Of a stretch of DNA of 8,586 nucleotides, positions 1 through 5,896 are shown one piece after another. Numbering within the stretch: position 1 is the first letter of the stretch; each line of letters starts with the position of its first letter. The notes under the pieces are model-generated. The model was not told where the DNA came from and did no database searches. It saw only the letters and a program-made list of their open reading frames with translations. This DNA is from an uncultured Kineosporia sp. Lineage in GTDB: Bacteria > Actinomycetota > Actinomycetes > Actinomycetales > Kineosporiaceae. The DNA is taken from the NCBI GenBank assembly GCA_937859855.1, contig CALMAR010000293.1, positions 1 through 8,586 of the forward strand. Reading direction: 5' to 3'. The translations under genes were made by a program, and so were the position numbers.

Positions 1-189
1 GTGCAAGGCGCTGCGCGCCTGCAATCGAAGAGCAGTCGCTCCGGCAAGCCGGCGCTTTCAAACGTGTACGCGAAATACCCGCCCTCGCCGTTTTAGGGTG
101 GAATATGAAACGCTCGATTTCGTCGTGCGGGCGAGCACTTATTCACGTTCCTTCGCCTTCACTGGGTAGGAAAAAGCAATCCATTCCTA
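1..189. other. Left-edge non-coding stretch
   Basis: No convincing gene is visible in this segment; all three plus-strand frames are broken by stops or give unrecognisable peptides. It holds small dyads: a GCAAGGCGC / GCGCCTGC hairpin at about 4-23, a CCGGC-AA-GCCGG hairpin near 41-52, and TAGGAA (167-172) paired with TTCCTA (184-189). A 30-codon ORF (105-197) starting with ATG after an AGGGTGGA-like sequence is possible but has no other support. The stretch could contain further decayed sequence belonging to the glycosyltransferase remnant just downstream, but I could not read any of that family's motifs here. Confidence 0.3.
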
Positions 190-465
190 GTGCGTAAAGC
201 GCTGCCGGCGATTCGCGATGTCGGCGTTGCATCACCGACGCCCGTGCACACCTCCGACCCTCGGCTGGAGTTCTTCCCCAACATCTACAACGAGGACTGG
301 TTCATCCTTTGCCATCCGGGCGACGGCTGGAGGGTGTCTACATGGTTGAGCGCCAGGCTGAGCACCAGGAGTTCGACGACGGCGATCGTCAGGGGGCTGC
401 TCGTTGTCGAAGAACCAGGATCGGAACGTCACAGCCGCGGCGTGGCTCGTTCTCGGCCCAGATGA
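190..465 (+). pseudogene. Remnant of a glycosyltransferase (frameshifted)
   Basis: The open frame from the GTG at 190 contains FFPNIYNEDWF (residues about 28-38 of the remnant). This resembles the PN(I/V)YNEDW block I associate with actinobacterial GT2-like glycosyltransferases; that association is from memory and was not searched. After this block the frame loses family character, but another frame reads QAEHQEFDD (about 353-382), and the original frame then resumes with AIVRGLL. Together these resemble the usual downstream 'QEFGD-I-GL' pattern, implying at least two indels. No upstream nucleotide-sugar-binding or DXD region is present, so the 5' part is missing or unrecognisable. The fragment runs convergently into the XRE gene, ending 4 bases from its stop. 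It is probably non-functional. A small unrelated gene is the alternative. Confidence 0.4.
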
Positions 466-469
466 GGTG

Positions 470-1339
470 TTAGGCCTGCGCCGCCGAGCGCCGTGCCCGT
501 TGCTTGTTCAGCCAGCTCGAGGAGGTCTCCGGTGACCAGGCGTGCCCAGCTGCCGCCTTGTGAAAGGTCTGAGCCAGCTTCTCGACGCTCGCGACCTCAT
601 CGATCAGGCGCGATCGGACGGCGTCGTAGGTCAGGCATGCGTCCGGGGTCTCACCATGAAACGTCAGGTGGTAAATCGGGCCGCTGAGGGGGACGTTCTG
701 AGCGTTGTCTGGCACGACCTGGATCCGGACAGACGCACATGCGGCCATAACAGCGAGCTCGTCGAGTTGGGTCAGCATGATGGTTTCACTACCGACGGTT
801 CGTAGGGCCGCGGTCTCATCCAGAAGGACGTACACACGGGCGCCGCCTTCGACGATGTGCCCGCGTCGTCGGTGGGCGATCTGGGCGGCTACCTCTTGCT
901 CGGCCTCGTCTGCTCCTCGGGCAGCCACCAGGGCACGTGCGTACTCGTCGGTCTGCAGCATGCCGGGCACCGTGTGCGGCTCGTATGCCGAGATCTCTGC
1001 TGCGGAGGCTTCAAGTTGGACGAAGGAACTCATGGAGTCGTCGAGTTGCAAGAAATGGGGCGTCTGACCGTAAGAGCGGGAGGCATGGGCCAAGCCGAGT
1101 AGCTGCTCAACCAGCTGCTGGTCAGTAATCGCGTAGATGTGGCATAGCTCGCGGAGGTCGCCAGCACGAACTGAGACTTGGCCGCTCTCAATCCGGCTCA
1201 TCTTGGCGGCGGACCAGTACAGGAGATCTGCGGCCTCCTTCTGTGTGAGACCTGCGGTTTCGCGCAGCTGGCGCAGCCGAAGCCGCAGCGTGCGTCGGGA
1301 CAGCGCTGAGTCTTCGGCTGCAGGACCGCGCGAGCTCAC
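470..1339 (-). CDS. XRE-family regulator with DUF5753 domain
   Basis: Predicted DNA-binding regulator of the actinobacterial helix-turn-helix plus DUF5753 family, 289 residues from the GTG at 1339. Residues about 17-75 form the HTH: a basic LRLRLRQLRE helix, the GLTQKEAADLL helix, and the recognition segment WSAAKMSRIESGQ. The rest matches DUF5753: the region with EPHTVPGMLQTDEYARAL, a conserved RR pair, and a C-terminal part with IYHLTFHGE. The frame extends to an ATG at 1402, but GTG 1339 gives the usual family length (about 280-290), and the extra 21 codons would translate the TGCA repeat array, which looks like an operator. No DUF397 partner gene, often found next to this family, lies in the window. 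The gene lies 77 bases downstream of a small membrane-protein gene on the same strand. Its target is unknown; autoregulation through the array is plausible. Confidence 0.9.
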   Translation of the reverse strand: MSSRGPAAEDSALSRRTLRLRLRQLRETAGLTQKEAADLLYWSAAKMSRIESGQVSVRAGDLRELCHIYAITDQQLVEQLLGLAHASRSYGQTPHFLQLDDSMSSFVQLEASAAEISAYEPHTVPGMLQTDEYARALVAARGADEAEQEVAAQIAHRRRGHIVEGGARVYVLLDETAALRTVGSETIMLTQLDELAVMAACASVRIQVVPDNAQNVPLSGPIYHLTFHGETPDACLTYDAVRSRLIDEVASVEKLAQTFHKAAAGHAWSPETSSSWLNKQRARRSAAQA

Positions 1340-1344
1340 GTTTC

Positions 1345-1369
1345 TGCATCTTGCATTCTGCAACTTGCA
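1345..1369 (-). promoter_or_regulatory. Four TGCA boxes at 7-bp period, candidate operator of the XRE gene
   Basis: TGCA occurs at 1345, 1352, 1359 and 1366, exactly every 7 bases. Spacers are TCT, TTC and ACT, so most units read as CTTGCA or TTGCA. The block ends 5 bases before the preferred GTG start (1339) of the XRE-DUF5753 gene. Each box is a palindrome and the set is a tandem array, as expected for a multi-site repressor operator. Position and periodicity are seen directly; binding by the adjacent regulator is inference. If the ATG at 1402 were the true start, this block would instead encode Cys/Lys/Gln-rich residues not expected in this family. Confidence 0.5.
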
Positions 1370-1416
1370 GACACAAGCCGTCCCGGGGCCCGGTGCCGTC
1401 ACACCGTTCCGACGGA

Positions 1417-1653
1417 TCAGCGGGTACGGCGGCCATCGAAGTACCTCAACGCCTCAACGATGAGCACGAGGGCGGCTAGGTACACCGAAATAAACACCGC
1501 CGCCTCGGCGGACCACGTAGCCGCATACGCGAGCGCGCCGGCTACCAGGAAGACCAGGAGCCATCCCATCAGGGGCTTCCACGGCTTGCTTCTGCGCTTC
1601 GCAGGAGCAAGTCTCTGCTGCTGCGCGTGCTGGGTTACGTCGTCGACTGCCAT
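1417..1653 (-). CDS. Small two-helix membrane protein
   Basis: Predicted 78-residue integral membrane protein of unknown function. Residues 1-28 are polar and basic (a Q-rich stretch, then AKRRSKPWKP). Residues about 29-46 (MGWLLVFLVAGALAYAAT) and 51-69 (AVFISVYLAALVLIVEAL) form two hydrophobic helices, followed by a short charged tail YFDGRRTR. The positive N-terminal segment and positive tail suggest both ends are cytoplasmic. The frame is open upstream to 1851, but that extension is arginine/proline-rich and would translate a strong RNA hairpin, so the ATG at 1653 is preferred; its Shine-Dalgarno is weak. It sits upstream of the XRE gene on the same strand but separated by 77 bases that hold the XRE operator-like array, so co-transcription is uncertain. 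No family was recognised. Confidence 0.65.
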   Translation of the reverse strand: MAVDDVTQHAQQQRLAPAKRRSKPWKPLMGWLLVFLVAGALAYAATWSAEAAVFISVYLAALVLIVEALRYFDGRRTR

Positions 1654-1679
1654 GAGGTTCTCGCCACTCCATCCCGTTC

Positions 1680-1718
1680 GGTGGCGGTGACTCGGGAGAT
1701 CCCCAAGCCACCGCCACC
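1680..1718 (-). promoter_or_regulatory. 18-bp stem-loop in the leader of the small membrane-protein gene
   Basis: On the minus strand the 39 bases fold into one uninterrupted stem: GGTGGCGGTG pairs with CACCGCCACC, then a G-T pair, then CTTGGGG pairs with TCCCGAG, closed by the triloop ATC. Three of the 18 pairs are G-U and pair only in minus-strand RNA (they would be A-C mismatches in plus-strand RNA), so the element probably acts as RNA in the direction of the 1417-1653 gene. It ends 26 bases before that gene's ATG. It may be a leader attenuator, a stability element, or a U-less terminator of an upstream transcript. Confidence 0.5.
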
Positions 1719-1787
1719 TGCTTCCCGGCGGGCCGCCGAACACCCTCGACGGCATGCTCCCCCTCATCCCGGGGCGTGTTCTTAGTC

Positions 1788-1861
1788 GGGGGTGCGGTCC
1801 CCGGCCAAGTCCTGGGAGTTCGGGTTGCCGCGCAAGGTACACCCGCAGCACCCCCTTTTTT
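1788..1861 (+). ncRNA. Candidate folded RNA with terminator-like T6 tail
   Basis: GGGGGTGC (1788-1795) pairs perfectly with GCACCCCC (1848-1855), immediately followed by six Ts (1856-1861). The enclosed 52 bases contain two smaller hairpins: TCCC/GGGA with an inner GG/CC and a CCAAGT loop (1798-1817), and CGGG/CCCG (1821-1824/1842-1845) enclosing TTGC-CGC-GCAA (1825-1835). This gives a three-way-junction shape ending like an intrinsic terminator, oriented on the plus strand and antisense to the far upstream region of the small membrane-protein gene. No T-arm consensus is present, so it is not a tRNA. No promoter was identified. The pairing is seen directly; that it is an RNA gene is inference. 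Confidence 0.22.
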
Positions 1862-2140
1862 GCAAGCTCGTACAGAGCTGGTGGCAGGGCGTGGCGTGAG
1901 GCCCACCCCCGTGACCAAACCGAGATCGGGCAAGCCGCGGATGAACTGTGGCGCGTGGACTGTGAAAACGCGACAGCTCGATCGGCACGGATTCAGGTAA
2001 CCAATTCACCGAGGCCCTAAATCGGTTTGCCGGGAAGACAGGCGGAAATGGGTGCTCAGCTCATTGCCAAGAATTCTGGCGCGAGAGGCTGTGCGGCACA
2101 AACCTAACCCGCCCGAGCCAGTAGCGCTTCTAGCGAGTCC

Positions 2141-2156
2141 GTTACCCTTTTGTTAC
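2141..2156. promoter_or_regulatory. GTTAC direct repeat at 11-bp spacing
   Basis: GTTAC occurs at 2141 and again at 2152, exactly 11 bases apart, so both boxes would lie on the same helix face. Streptomyces PhoP boxes are 11-base direct repeats of a GTTCACC-like unit, and GlnR half-sites are GTnAC with 6-base spacers; this element resembles both but matches neither fully. No clear gene start lies nearby to be regulated, so it may be fortuitous or a relic of a lost promoter. Confidence 0.18.
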
Positions 2157-2201
2157 GATCTTGGGCGACCGGCATCCACTCATCGGAACCGCGGACAAAG
2201 A

Positions 2202-2236
2202 GTTGACGGCTCCTCGCCGCACGCGGAGCCGTCGAC
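2202..2236 (+). terminator. 12-bp hairpin, possible terminator
   Basis: GTTGACGGCTCC (2202-2213) pairs with GGAGCCGTCGAC (2225-2236) across an 11-base loop. The single non-Watson-Crick pair is a G-U in plus-strand RNA. There is no T run after it; many actinobacterial terminators lack one. It does not follow a supported plus-strand gene. On the minus strand it lies about 820 bases beyond the TPR-NTPase stop, so it could at most end a long 3' extension of that transcript. It could alternatively be a relic of a mobile element or of a lost gene's 3' end. Confidence 0.25.
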
Positions 2237-3055
2237 ACCGTGCTGTTCAACGCGTCCGCCGGGAAGCGGGTGGAGTAGACCATGCACGATGACCTGTGAA
2301 GGCGGGAGCAGAGTAGCGCGCTGAGCGCCCGCCGCGGGACAGAACGTGCCGGGCCGGCCCACTGGTTTAACGACCCGTCCGCCACCATGCGATCAAACCC
2401 GGGGCCGCGGCGCAGGAGCACACAGCGTTCGGTTTCCTGCGAAGCGCCTCCTCCGCCACCGCTAGCGGCCCGTTCGAGCCTCGCTGGGGTCATCCGCAGA
2501 CCTCGGATCGAAAGGAGCGACGCCCAGGCGAAGCCAGGTCGGTTGCACCAGTTCTTCATGTGCCGGTGTCGCCGGTCTTGGCAGCGGCCCGCCATGCCTG
2601 CTCGGCGCCGGCCTGATCTCCGGTTTCGTCCGTAGCCGCACAATTTCAGCCCCGCCCTTAGGCTCTTCCGTTGCGGACCGGGGGGTCCGGTGCCAGTCCG
2701 TGGCGGCGAAACGATTGATCGACAGCCGGGTGTACACCTTGCCGCCGCCAGGTGATCCCACCGCCGGCGGGAAATCCGGGTGGTCGCTGGACAGTTACTG
2801 GACCCGCTGCTTGCTGACTCCGAGGATGACACCGCGATGCAGCAGAACCCCAGCCGTGGCCGTGCCGCACGCTGCACGACGCGATCGCAGTCGACCACTA
2901 ACCGGGCCCGGCGACGGCCGCGAGTCCCCACGGCCGGACCCTGGTCAGTGCTTGACCTGGTGGCACAGCCCGGCCCATGAAGCGGCCACCACAAGCCGTT
3001 CTCAAGGTCGCCGGGCACTATGGTTTGCCAGTTCATCGATTCAGCAAACGCATTG

Positions 3056-3808
3056 TCAGGGCCCTAAGTGGGAAAGGAGCCGCTCCGCGTCATCGTGGCG
3101 GCCGACCGCCCAGTAGCCGAGGGCGAGGTTGCTGCGGGATTTCAGGGTGTCGGGGTGGTCTGGGCCCAGCACCCGCTCCCGGGCGGCCAGGGTCACCTCG
3201 TCCAGGGTGACCGCCTCCGCGGAGCGGCCGACCGCCCGGTAGCCGAGGGCGAGGTTGCTGCGGGAGGTCAGGGTGTTGGGGTGGTCGGGGCCCAGCACCC
3301 GCTCCATGGCGGCCAGGGTCACCTCGTCCAAGCTGACCGCCTCCGCGGAGCGGCCGACCGCCCGGTAGCCGAGGGCGAGGTTGTTGCGGGAGGTCAGGGT
3401 GTCGGGGTGGTCTGGGCCCAGCACCCGCTCCCGGGCGGCCAGGGTCACCTCGTCCAGGGTGACCGCCTCCGCGTAGCGGCCCACCGCCCGGTAGCCGACG
3501 GCGAGGTTGCTGCGGGAGCCCAGGGTGTCGGGGTGCTCTGGGCCCAGCACCCGCTCCCGGGCGGCCAGGGTCACCTCCCAGAGGGTGACCGCCTCCGCGG
3601 AGCGGCCGACCGCCTGGTAGCCGATGGCGAGGTTGTTGCGGGAGCCCAGGGTGTCGGGGTGCTCTGGGCCCAGCACCCGCTCCCGGGCGGCCAGGGTCAC
3701 CTCCCAGAGGGTGACCGCCTCCGCGGAGCGGCCCCCCGCCCAGTAGCCGAGGGCGAGGTTGCTGCGGGATTTCAGGATGTCGGGGTGGTCTGGGCCCAGC
3801 ACCCGCTC
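3056..3808 (-). repeat. Tandem array of six 126-bp TPR-coding units
   Basis: Six units of exactly 126 bases begin at minus-strand positions 3808, 3682, 3556, 3430, 3304 and 3178, each coding for ERVLGP(D/E)HP... to ...EVTLAA; the last diverges after VGRHDDAERLL. The units are nearly identical at DNA level; for example 3540-3607 and 3666-3733 read the same. Differences sit at a few positions: after DTL (K, G or T), SRS/SRN, NLA followed by L/I/V, GY followed by W/Q/R, and LWEV/LDEV. Variants are shuffled between units rather than following a duplication order, as expected from unequal crossing-over and gene conversion. A degenerate unit lies just upstream (about 3811-3860). Confidence 0.9.
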
Positions 3809-5263
3809 CATGGCGGCCAGGGTCACCTCGCTGATACTCAACATTTCGGTGTAAGCCCCGACTCCATAAAGCCAAACACCGACGGCGGTTGCTGTCGAGT
3901 AAATGACGTGGACAGTGCGGGTGGGGAGGTTGGAGTGGTTGCTGTGCTTGAGCAGACTGAGGGTCTGCGCGGCGAGATCGGCAATGTGTGCCAACGTGGG
4001 TGGCAACGCACCTTCAGCGGGGATCGTCGTGCGTAGGGCAGCGGCCGCGCCGTCGAGGAGCTGTGCGATGGCTCCGGTCTCGCGGATTACGCGGCCGATC
4101 AGCCGGTGTATGAGAATGCTGGACCGGTCAGCCGTGCGAGTGACCAGCGACACGCTAGCCAGGGCTGCGATCGCGTCGTCGGCGTCTTCTTGGGTGACCT
4201 GGCCGGAGCGCTGAGCAAGCCTGACTGATTGCTGAGTGGGCGTCTGTTCGTCACTCGTTTCATCCGGGAGTGCGCGCACAAGGTCCGAGAGCAGAGTTTG
4301 GCTGATGCCGTTGGAGTCGAGGACGGACAGCAGGTTCAGGATGACGCGAGTGAGTGGGCGTCGAGCGCTGGCGGCTTGAACGGAGAGGTGCACTGTTTCA
4401 GCTAGGCCGCGTGGGTATCCGGGAACGGCCGGAAGGGCTGTGGGCAGTTTGGCGGTTTGGAGCTTGGTGAGGTACTGGGCGTATGTGCTGCCTTGAGCTT
4501 CGATGACCCCTGCGGCTTGGGCTAGCGCCAGTGGTAGGTCTCCGACCGCTTCGGCGATTGTGCTGGCGCCTGTGGAGTCGTCCAGCCTGGTGCGCTCGGC
4601 CAGGTAGTCGATGGACTGGGTGCGAGTGTAGGTGCCGACTTGGATCGGGGAGGCGAGGGCCGTGAAGGTTTGGTCGGTGCTCGTTAGGAGTATTTGGCAG
4701 GCCGTGCTGGCGGGTAACCAGCGTGGGATCTGGTGTGGGTGTTCGGCGTTGTCGATGACGAGCAGACTGGGTACTTCCAGCCCGGTGAGGTAGTCCCTGG
4801 CTCGGGCAGCGGTCTGCTCGGCGTTCTCGCCGTCCACGTTCAGGTTCGCCCGGCGGGCGAGTGCTGACAGGTCGGCGGTGAGGGTCAGCTGCGACTCTCC
4901 GGAAACCCAGGCCACCACTCGTGGGCCGGCGGGGTCGTCGATTGCAGCGCGGGCGTATGCGGCGGCCAGGGCGGTTTTGCCGACGCCGCGGCCGCCGGCG
5001 CACACGACGACGCGGCCGCGAGTTGTTAGCAACCGGGTTAGGTCGGCCAGCTCGGAGCGGGCTATGAAACCGGGCGGCTGTCCGGGGATTTCACCGACTA
5101 TCAGTTTGGTTGCGACTGTCAGTGCGGCCCCGGAAGGACGTGGTTGTTGAATGACCTGCTGGGTGAGTTCGTGGATGTGTTCTGCAGAGATGCTGCCGCG
5201 GTCGGCGGTGATGCTTCGCCCGGTTCCTCCGGGGACGGTCGGCGGTGTGGCGTCCCCGGTCAG
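3056..5263 (-). CDS. NB-ARC (STAND) NTPase with six TPR repeats
   Basis: NLR-like signal-transduction ATPase, 735 residues if it starts at the CTG at 5263. Order: short ADRG motif (about 17-27, SITADRGSISA); the IVGEIPGQPP block typical of the lead-in to this NTPase type (about 62-71); P-loop GGRGVGKT (90-97); Walker B LLVIDNAEH (Asp about 171); sensor LLTSTD (about 192-197); GDLPLAL (241-247); helical/winged region; six 42-residue TPR units starting at 486, 528, 570, 612, 654 and 696. The first ATG/GTG/TTG in frame is the TTG at 5032, but it would delete the conserved lead-in, so translation must enter upstream. CTG 5263 overlaps the TGA of the preceding gene (CTGA), giving coupled translation, or a -1 slip at C CCC CCT (5272-5266) would fuse both proteins. 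Expected role: TPRs sense, the NTPase oligomerises, the partner acts. A TTA codon lies at 3065-3067. Confidence 0.85.
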   Translation of the reverse strand: MTGDATPPTVPGGTGRSITADRGSISAEHIHELTQQVIQQPRPSGAALTVATKLIVGEIPGQPPGFIARSELADLTRLLTTRGRVVVCAGGRGVGKTALAAAYARAAIDDPAGPRVVAWVSGESQLTLTADLSALARRANLNVDGENAEQTAARARDYLTGLEVPSLLVIDNAEHPHQIPRWLPASTACQILLTSTDQTFTALASPIQVGTYTRTQSIDYLAERTRLDDSTGASTIAEAVGDLPLALAQAAGVIEAQGSTYAQYLTKLQTAKLPTALPAVPGYPRGLAETVHLSVQAASARRPLTRVILNLLSVLDSNGISQTLLSDLVRALPDETSDEQTPTQQSVRLAQRSGQVTQEDADDAIAALASVSLVTRTADRSSILIHRLIGRVIRETGAIAQLLDGAAAALRTTIPAEGALPPTLAHIADLAAQTLSLLKHSNHSNLPTRTVHVIYSTATAVGVWLYGVGAYTEMLSISEVTLAAMERVLGPDHPDILKSRSNLALGYWAGGRSAEAVTLWEVTLAARERVLGPEHPDTLGSRNNLAIGYQAVGRSAEAVTLWEVTLAARERVLGPEHPDTLGSRSNLAVGYRAVGRYAEAVTLDEVTLAARERVLGPDHPDTLTSRNNLALGYRAVGRSAEAVSLDEVTLAAMERVLGPDHPNTLTSRSNLALGYRAVGRSAEAVTLDEVTLAARERVLGPDHPDTLKSRSNLALGYWAVGRHDDAERLLSHLGP
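5183..5215 (-). other. Short ADRG motif at the N terminus of the TPR-NTPase
   Basis: Codons for SITADRGSISA, residues 17-27 of the NTPase counted from the CTG at 5263. It is a reduced form of the ADRGGIA motif in the neighbouring 151-residue protein and in the protease-NTPase. An N-terminal position is where NLR-associated signalling motifs usually lie. Because it precedes the TTG at 5032, its conservation is a further argument that translation starts upstream of that codon. Confidence 0.4.
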
Positions 5264-5715
5264 GAAGGGGGGTCGCCTCCTGGTGGTGGCGTGTAGCCGG
5301 CGGTGGCCCCGCCGTTAATGGTGACTGAGGCGATGCCGCCGCGGTCGGCGCGCAGGGTGTTGTCGGTGATGTCGCCGGTGCTGATGGAGCCGATGCCGCC
5401 TTCGACTCGCGCCAGCTGCACCTGCAATGCCTCGACCGCGCTGGCGCTTGCCGGGTCCTCTATCACGTGATGGGTGTCTAGGTAGCTGGCGAGAGCGTGC
5501 CGCAGCTGGAGGTCGTCGGGTTTCATCTCAAGCTGGCTAAGCGTCTCTTTGGCGTCTTCGTCAGCGCCGAATCGGGCTCGGATCGCGTGCTTGCTTGCGG
5601 TGTAGGCATCGACGATGCCCGTTTTTACGACCTCGGTGAGCCCCTTGCCGGCGCCCGCGCCGGCCGCGACCGCCGCCCCCGCAGACAGCGCCTGCATCAT
5701 GGTGAGCGGATCCAT
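5260..5715 (-). CDS. 151-aa helical protein with ADRGGIA-type C-terminal motif, candidate NLR effector
   Basis: First gene of the minus-strand operon, starting at ATG 5715 behind a strong AGGGGG Shine-Dalgarno. Residues 1-25 hold a Gly/Ala-rich hydrophobic helix (LSAGAAVAAGAGAGKG). Residues 26-105 are amphipathic helices with a KHAIRARFGADEDAKETLSQLE segment followed by a 'PDD' turn, the pattern seen in short actinobacterial proteins encoded next to STAND NTPases. Residues 110-138 switch to alternating small, Thr and Ile residues with ADRGGIA (123-129) and end in a PPPGGDPP tail. A hydrophobic-headed helical domain plus a short beta-prone motif resembles the Bell-domain/BASS effectors described beside bacterial NLRs, where the domain is proposed to attack membranes once the motif polymerises. 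This assignment is from layout, not from a search. The gene overlaps the NTPase by four bases. Confidence 0.75.
   Translation of the reverse strand: MDPLTMMQALSAGAAVAAGAGAGKGLTEVVKTGIVDAYTASKHAIRARFGADEDAKETLSQLEMKPDDLQLRHALASYLDTHHVIEDPASASAVEALQVQLARVEGGIGSISTGDITDNTLRADRGGIASVTINGGATAGYTPPPGGDPPS
5302..5388 (-). other. ADRGGIA motif, copy in the 151-aa protein
   Basis: Codons for residues 110-138 of the 151-residue protein. Aligned with residues 499-528 of the protease-NTPase (7681-7770) with one single-residue gap, it shares S-I, GDI, T, ADRGGIA, TI, G and T, roughly 18 of 29 positions, far more than expected for low-complexity sequence. The alternating small/hydrophobic pattern with Gly and Asn turns is what bacterial amyloid signalling motifs or short beta-solenoid rungs look like. 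It is probably the interaction module for homotypic recruitment. Confidence 0.5.
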
Positions 5716-5720
5716 GTGTT

Positions 5721-5726
5721 CCCCCT
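5721..5726 (-). promoter_or_regulatory. Shine-Dalgarno of the 151-aa gene
   Basis: On the minus strand AGGGGG is followed by five bases (AACAC) and the ATG at 5715. This is the clearest ribosome-binding site in the window and fixes the start of the operon's first gene. No comparable site stands at a normal distance before the downstream NTPase, consistent with that gene being translationally coupled. Confidence 0.7.
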
Positions 5727-5779
5727 ATGTCTGCGATCTTCCCGCCGCCGGTGGCCTCACGTTCACCCTAGCCAGCACA

Positions 5780-5808
5780 GCGGCGCGGTCACCATGAGAT
5801 CGCGCTGC
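5780..5808 (+). promoter_or_regulatory. Dyad in the divergent intergenic region
   Basis: Bases 5780-5790 pair with 5798-5808 across the 7-base loop ACCATGA, 11 pairs including two G-U. It lies roughly in the middle of the 181-bp region between the two divergent operons, 65 bases upstream of the 151-residue gene's start and 88 before the Trypco1-like gene. A shared operator controlling both operons is the simplest reading; an RNA leader hairpin for the plus-strand operon is the alternative. No sigma-factor consensus was convincing here. Confidence 0.28.
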
Positions 5809-5896
5809 GGCTTGCGGTTTGCCGGAGGCGAGCTGGGCGATGTCGTGGTCTTGCAGGGGTCGGGGATGGTTGGGTTGGTTCGTGGCCGATCAGGTG

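Larger units (their letters stand above)
1719..3055. other. Long stretch without a convincing gene
   Basis: This 1.3-kb stretch has no ORF I can support. The longest frame (minus strand 3036-2104, 310 codons, starting 19 bases after the TPR-NTPase stop) is rich in Arg, Ser, Cys, Trp and Gly, uses rare codons such as AGA, AGG, CTA, TTA and ATA, and shows no domain. It is probably a chance frame. Its last 50 codons (about 2104-2270, ending LEALLARAG) and another minus frame at 2761-2462 look slightly more protein-like and could be eroded coding relics. Elements listed separately here: a structured-RNA candidate (1788-1861), a GTTAC direct repeat (2141-2156) and a hairpin (2202-2236). Confidence 0.45.

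Noticed and set aside
105..197. 30-codon ORF with AGGGTGGA near its ATG
   Set aside because: The spacing to the start is only about two bases, and the peptide has no recognisable feature.
2466..2498. tRNA T-arm-like GTTCGAGCC followed by CTCGCTGGGGTCA
   Set aside because: The flanking bases do not form the T stem, and no acceptor partner or anticodon arm is found upstream, so neither a tRNA nor an attachment site is supported.
2104..3036. 310-codon minus-strand open frame just after the TPR-NTPase stop
   Set aside because: Composition (Arg, Ser, Cys, Trp, Gly), frequent rare codons and absence of any domain indicate a chance frame in GC-rich DNA; described only as part of the gene-poor stretch.
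3056..3808. 126-bp tandem repeats as a CRISPR or minisatellite
   Set aside because: The units are exactly 42 codons with no spacers and encode canonical TPR helices in a long gene.
3090..3875. 261-codon minus-strand frame rich in GDPGRPGAGAGPR repeats
   Set aside because: It is an alternative frame of the same TPR array; the low-complexity collagen-like look is a frame-shift artefact of the 126-bp repeat.
3068..4036. 322-codon plus-strand frame with a 42-residue repeat (GVGVVWAQHPLPGGQGHLVQ type)
   Set aside because: It is the complement of the TPR array of the minus-strand NTPase; its periodicity comes from the real gene.
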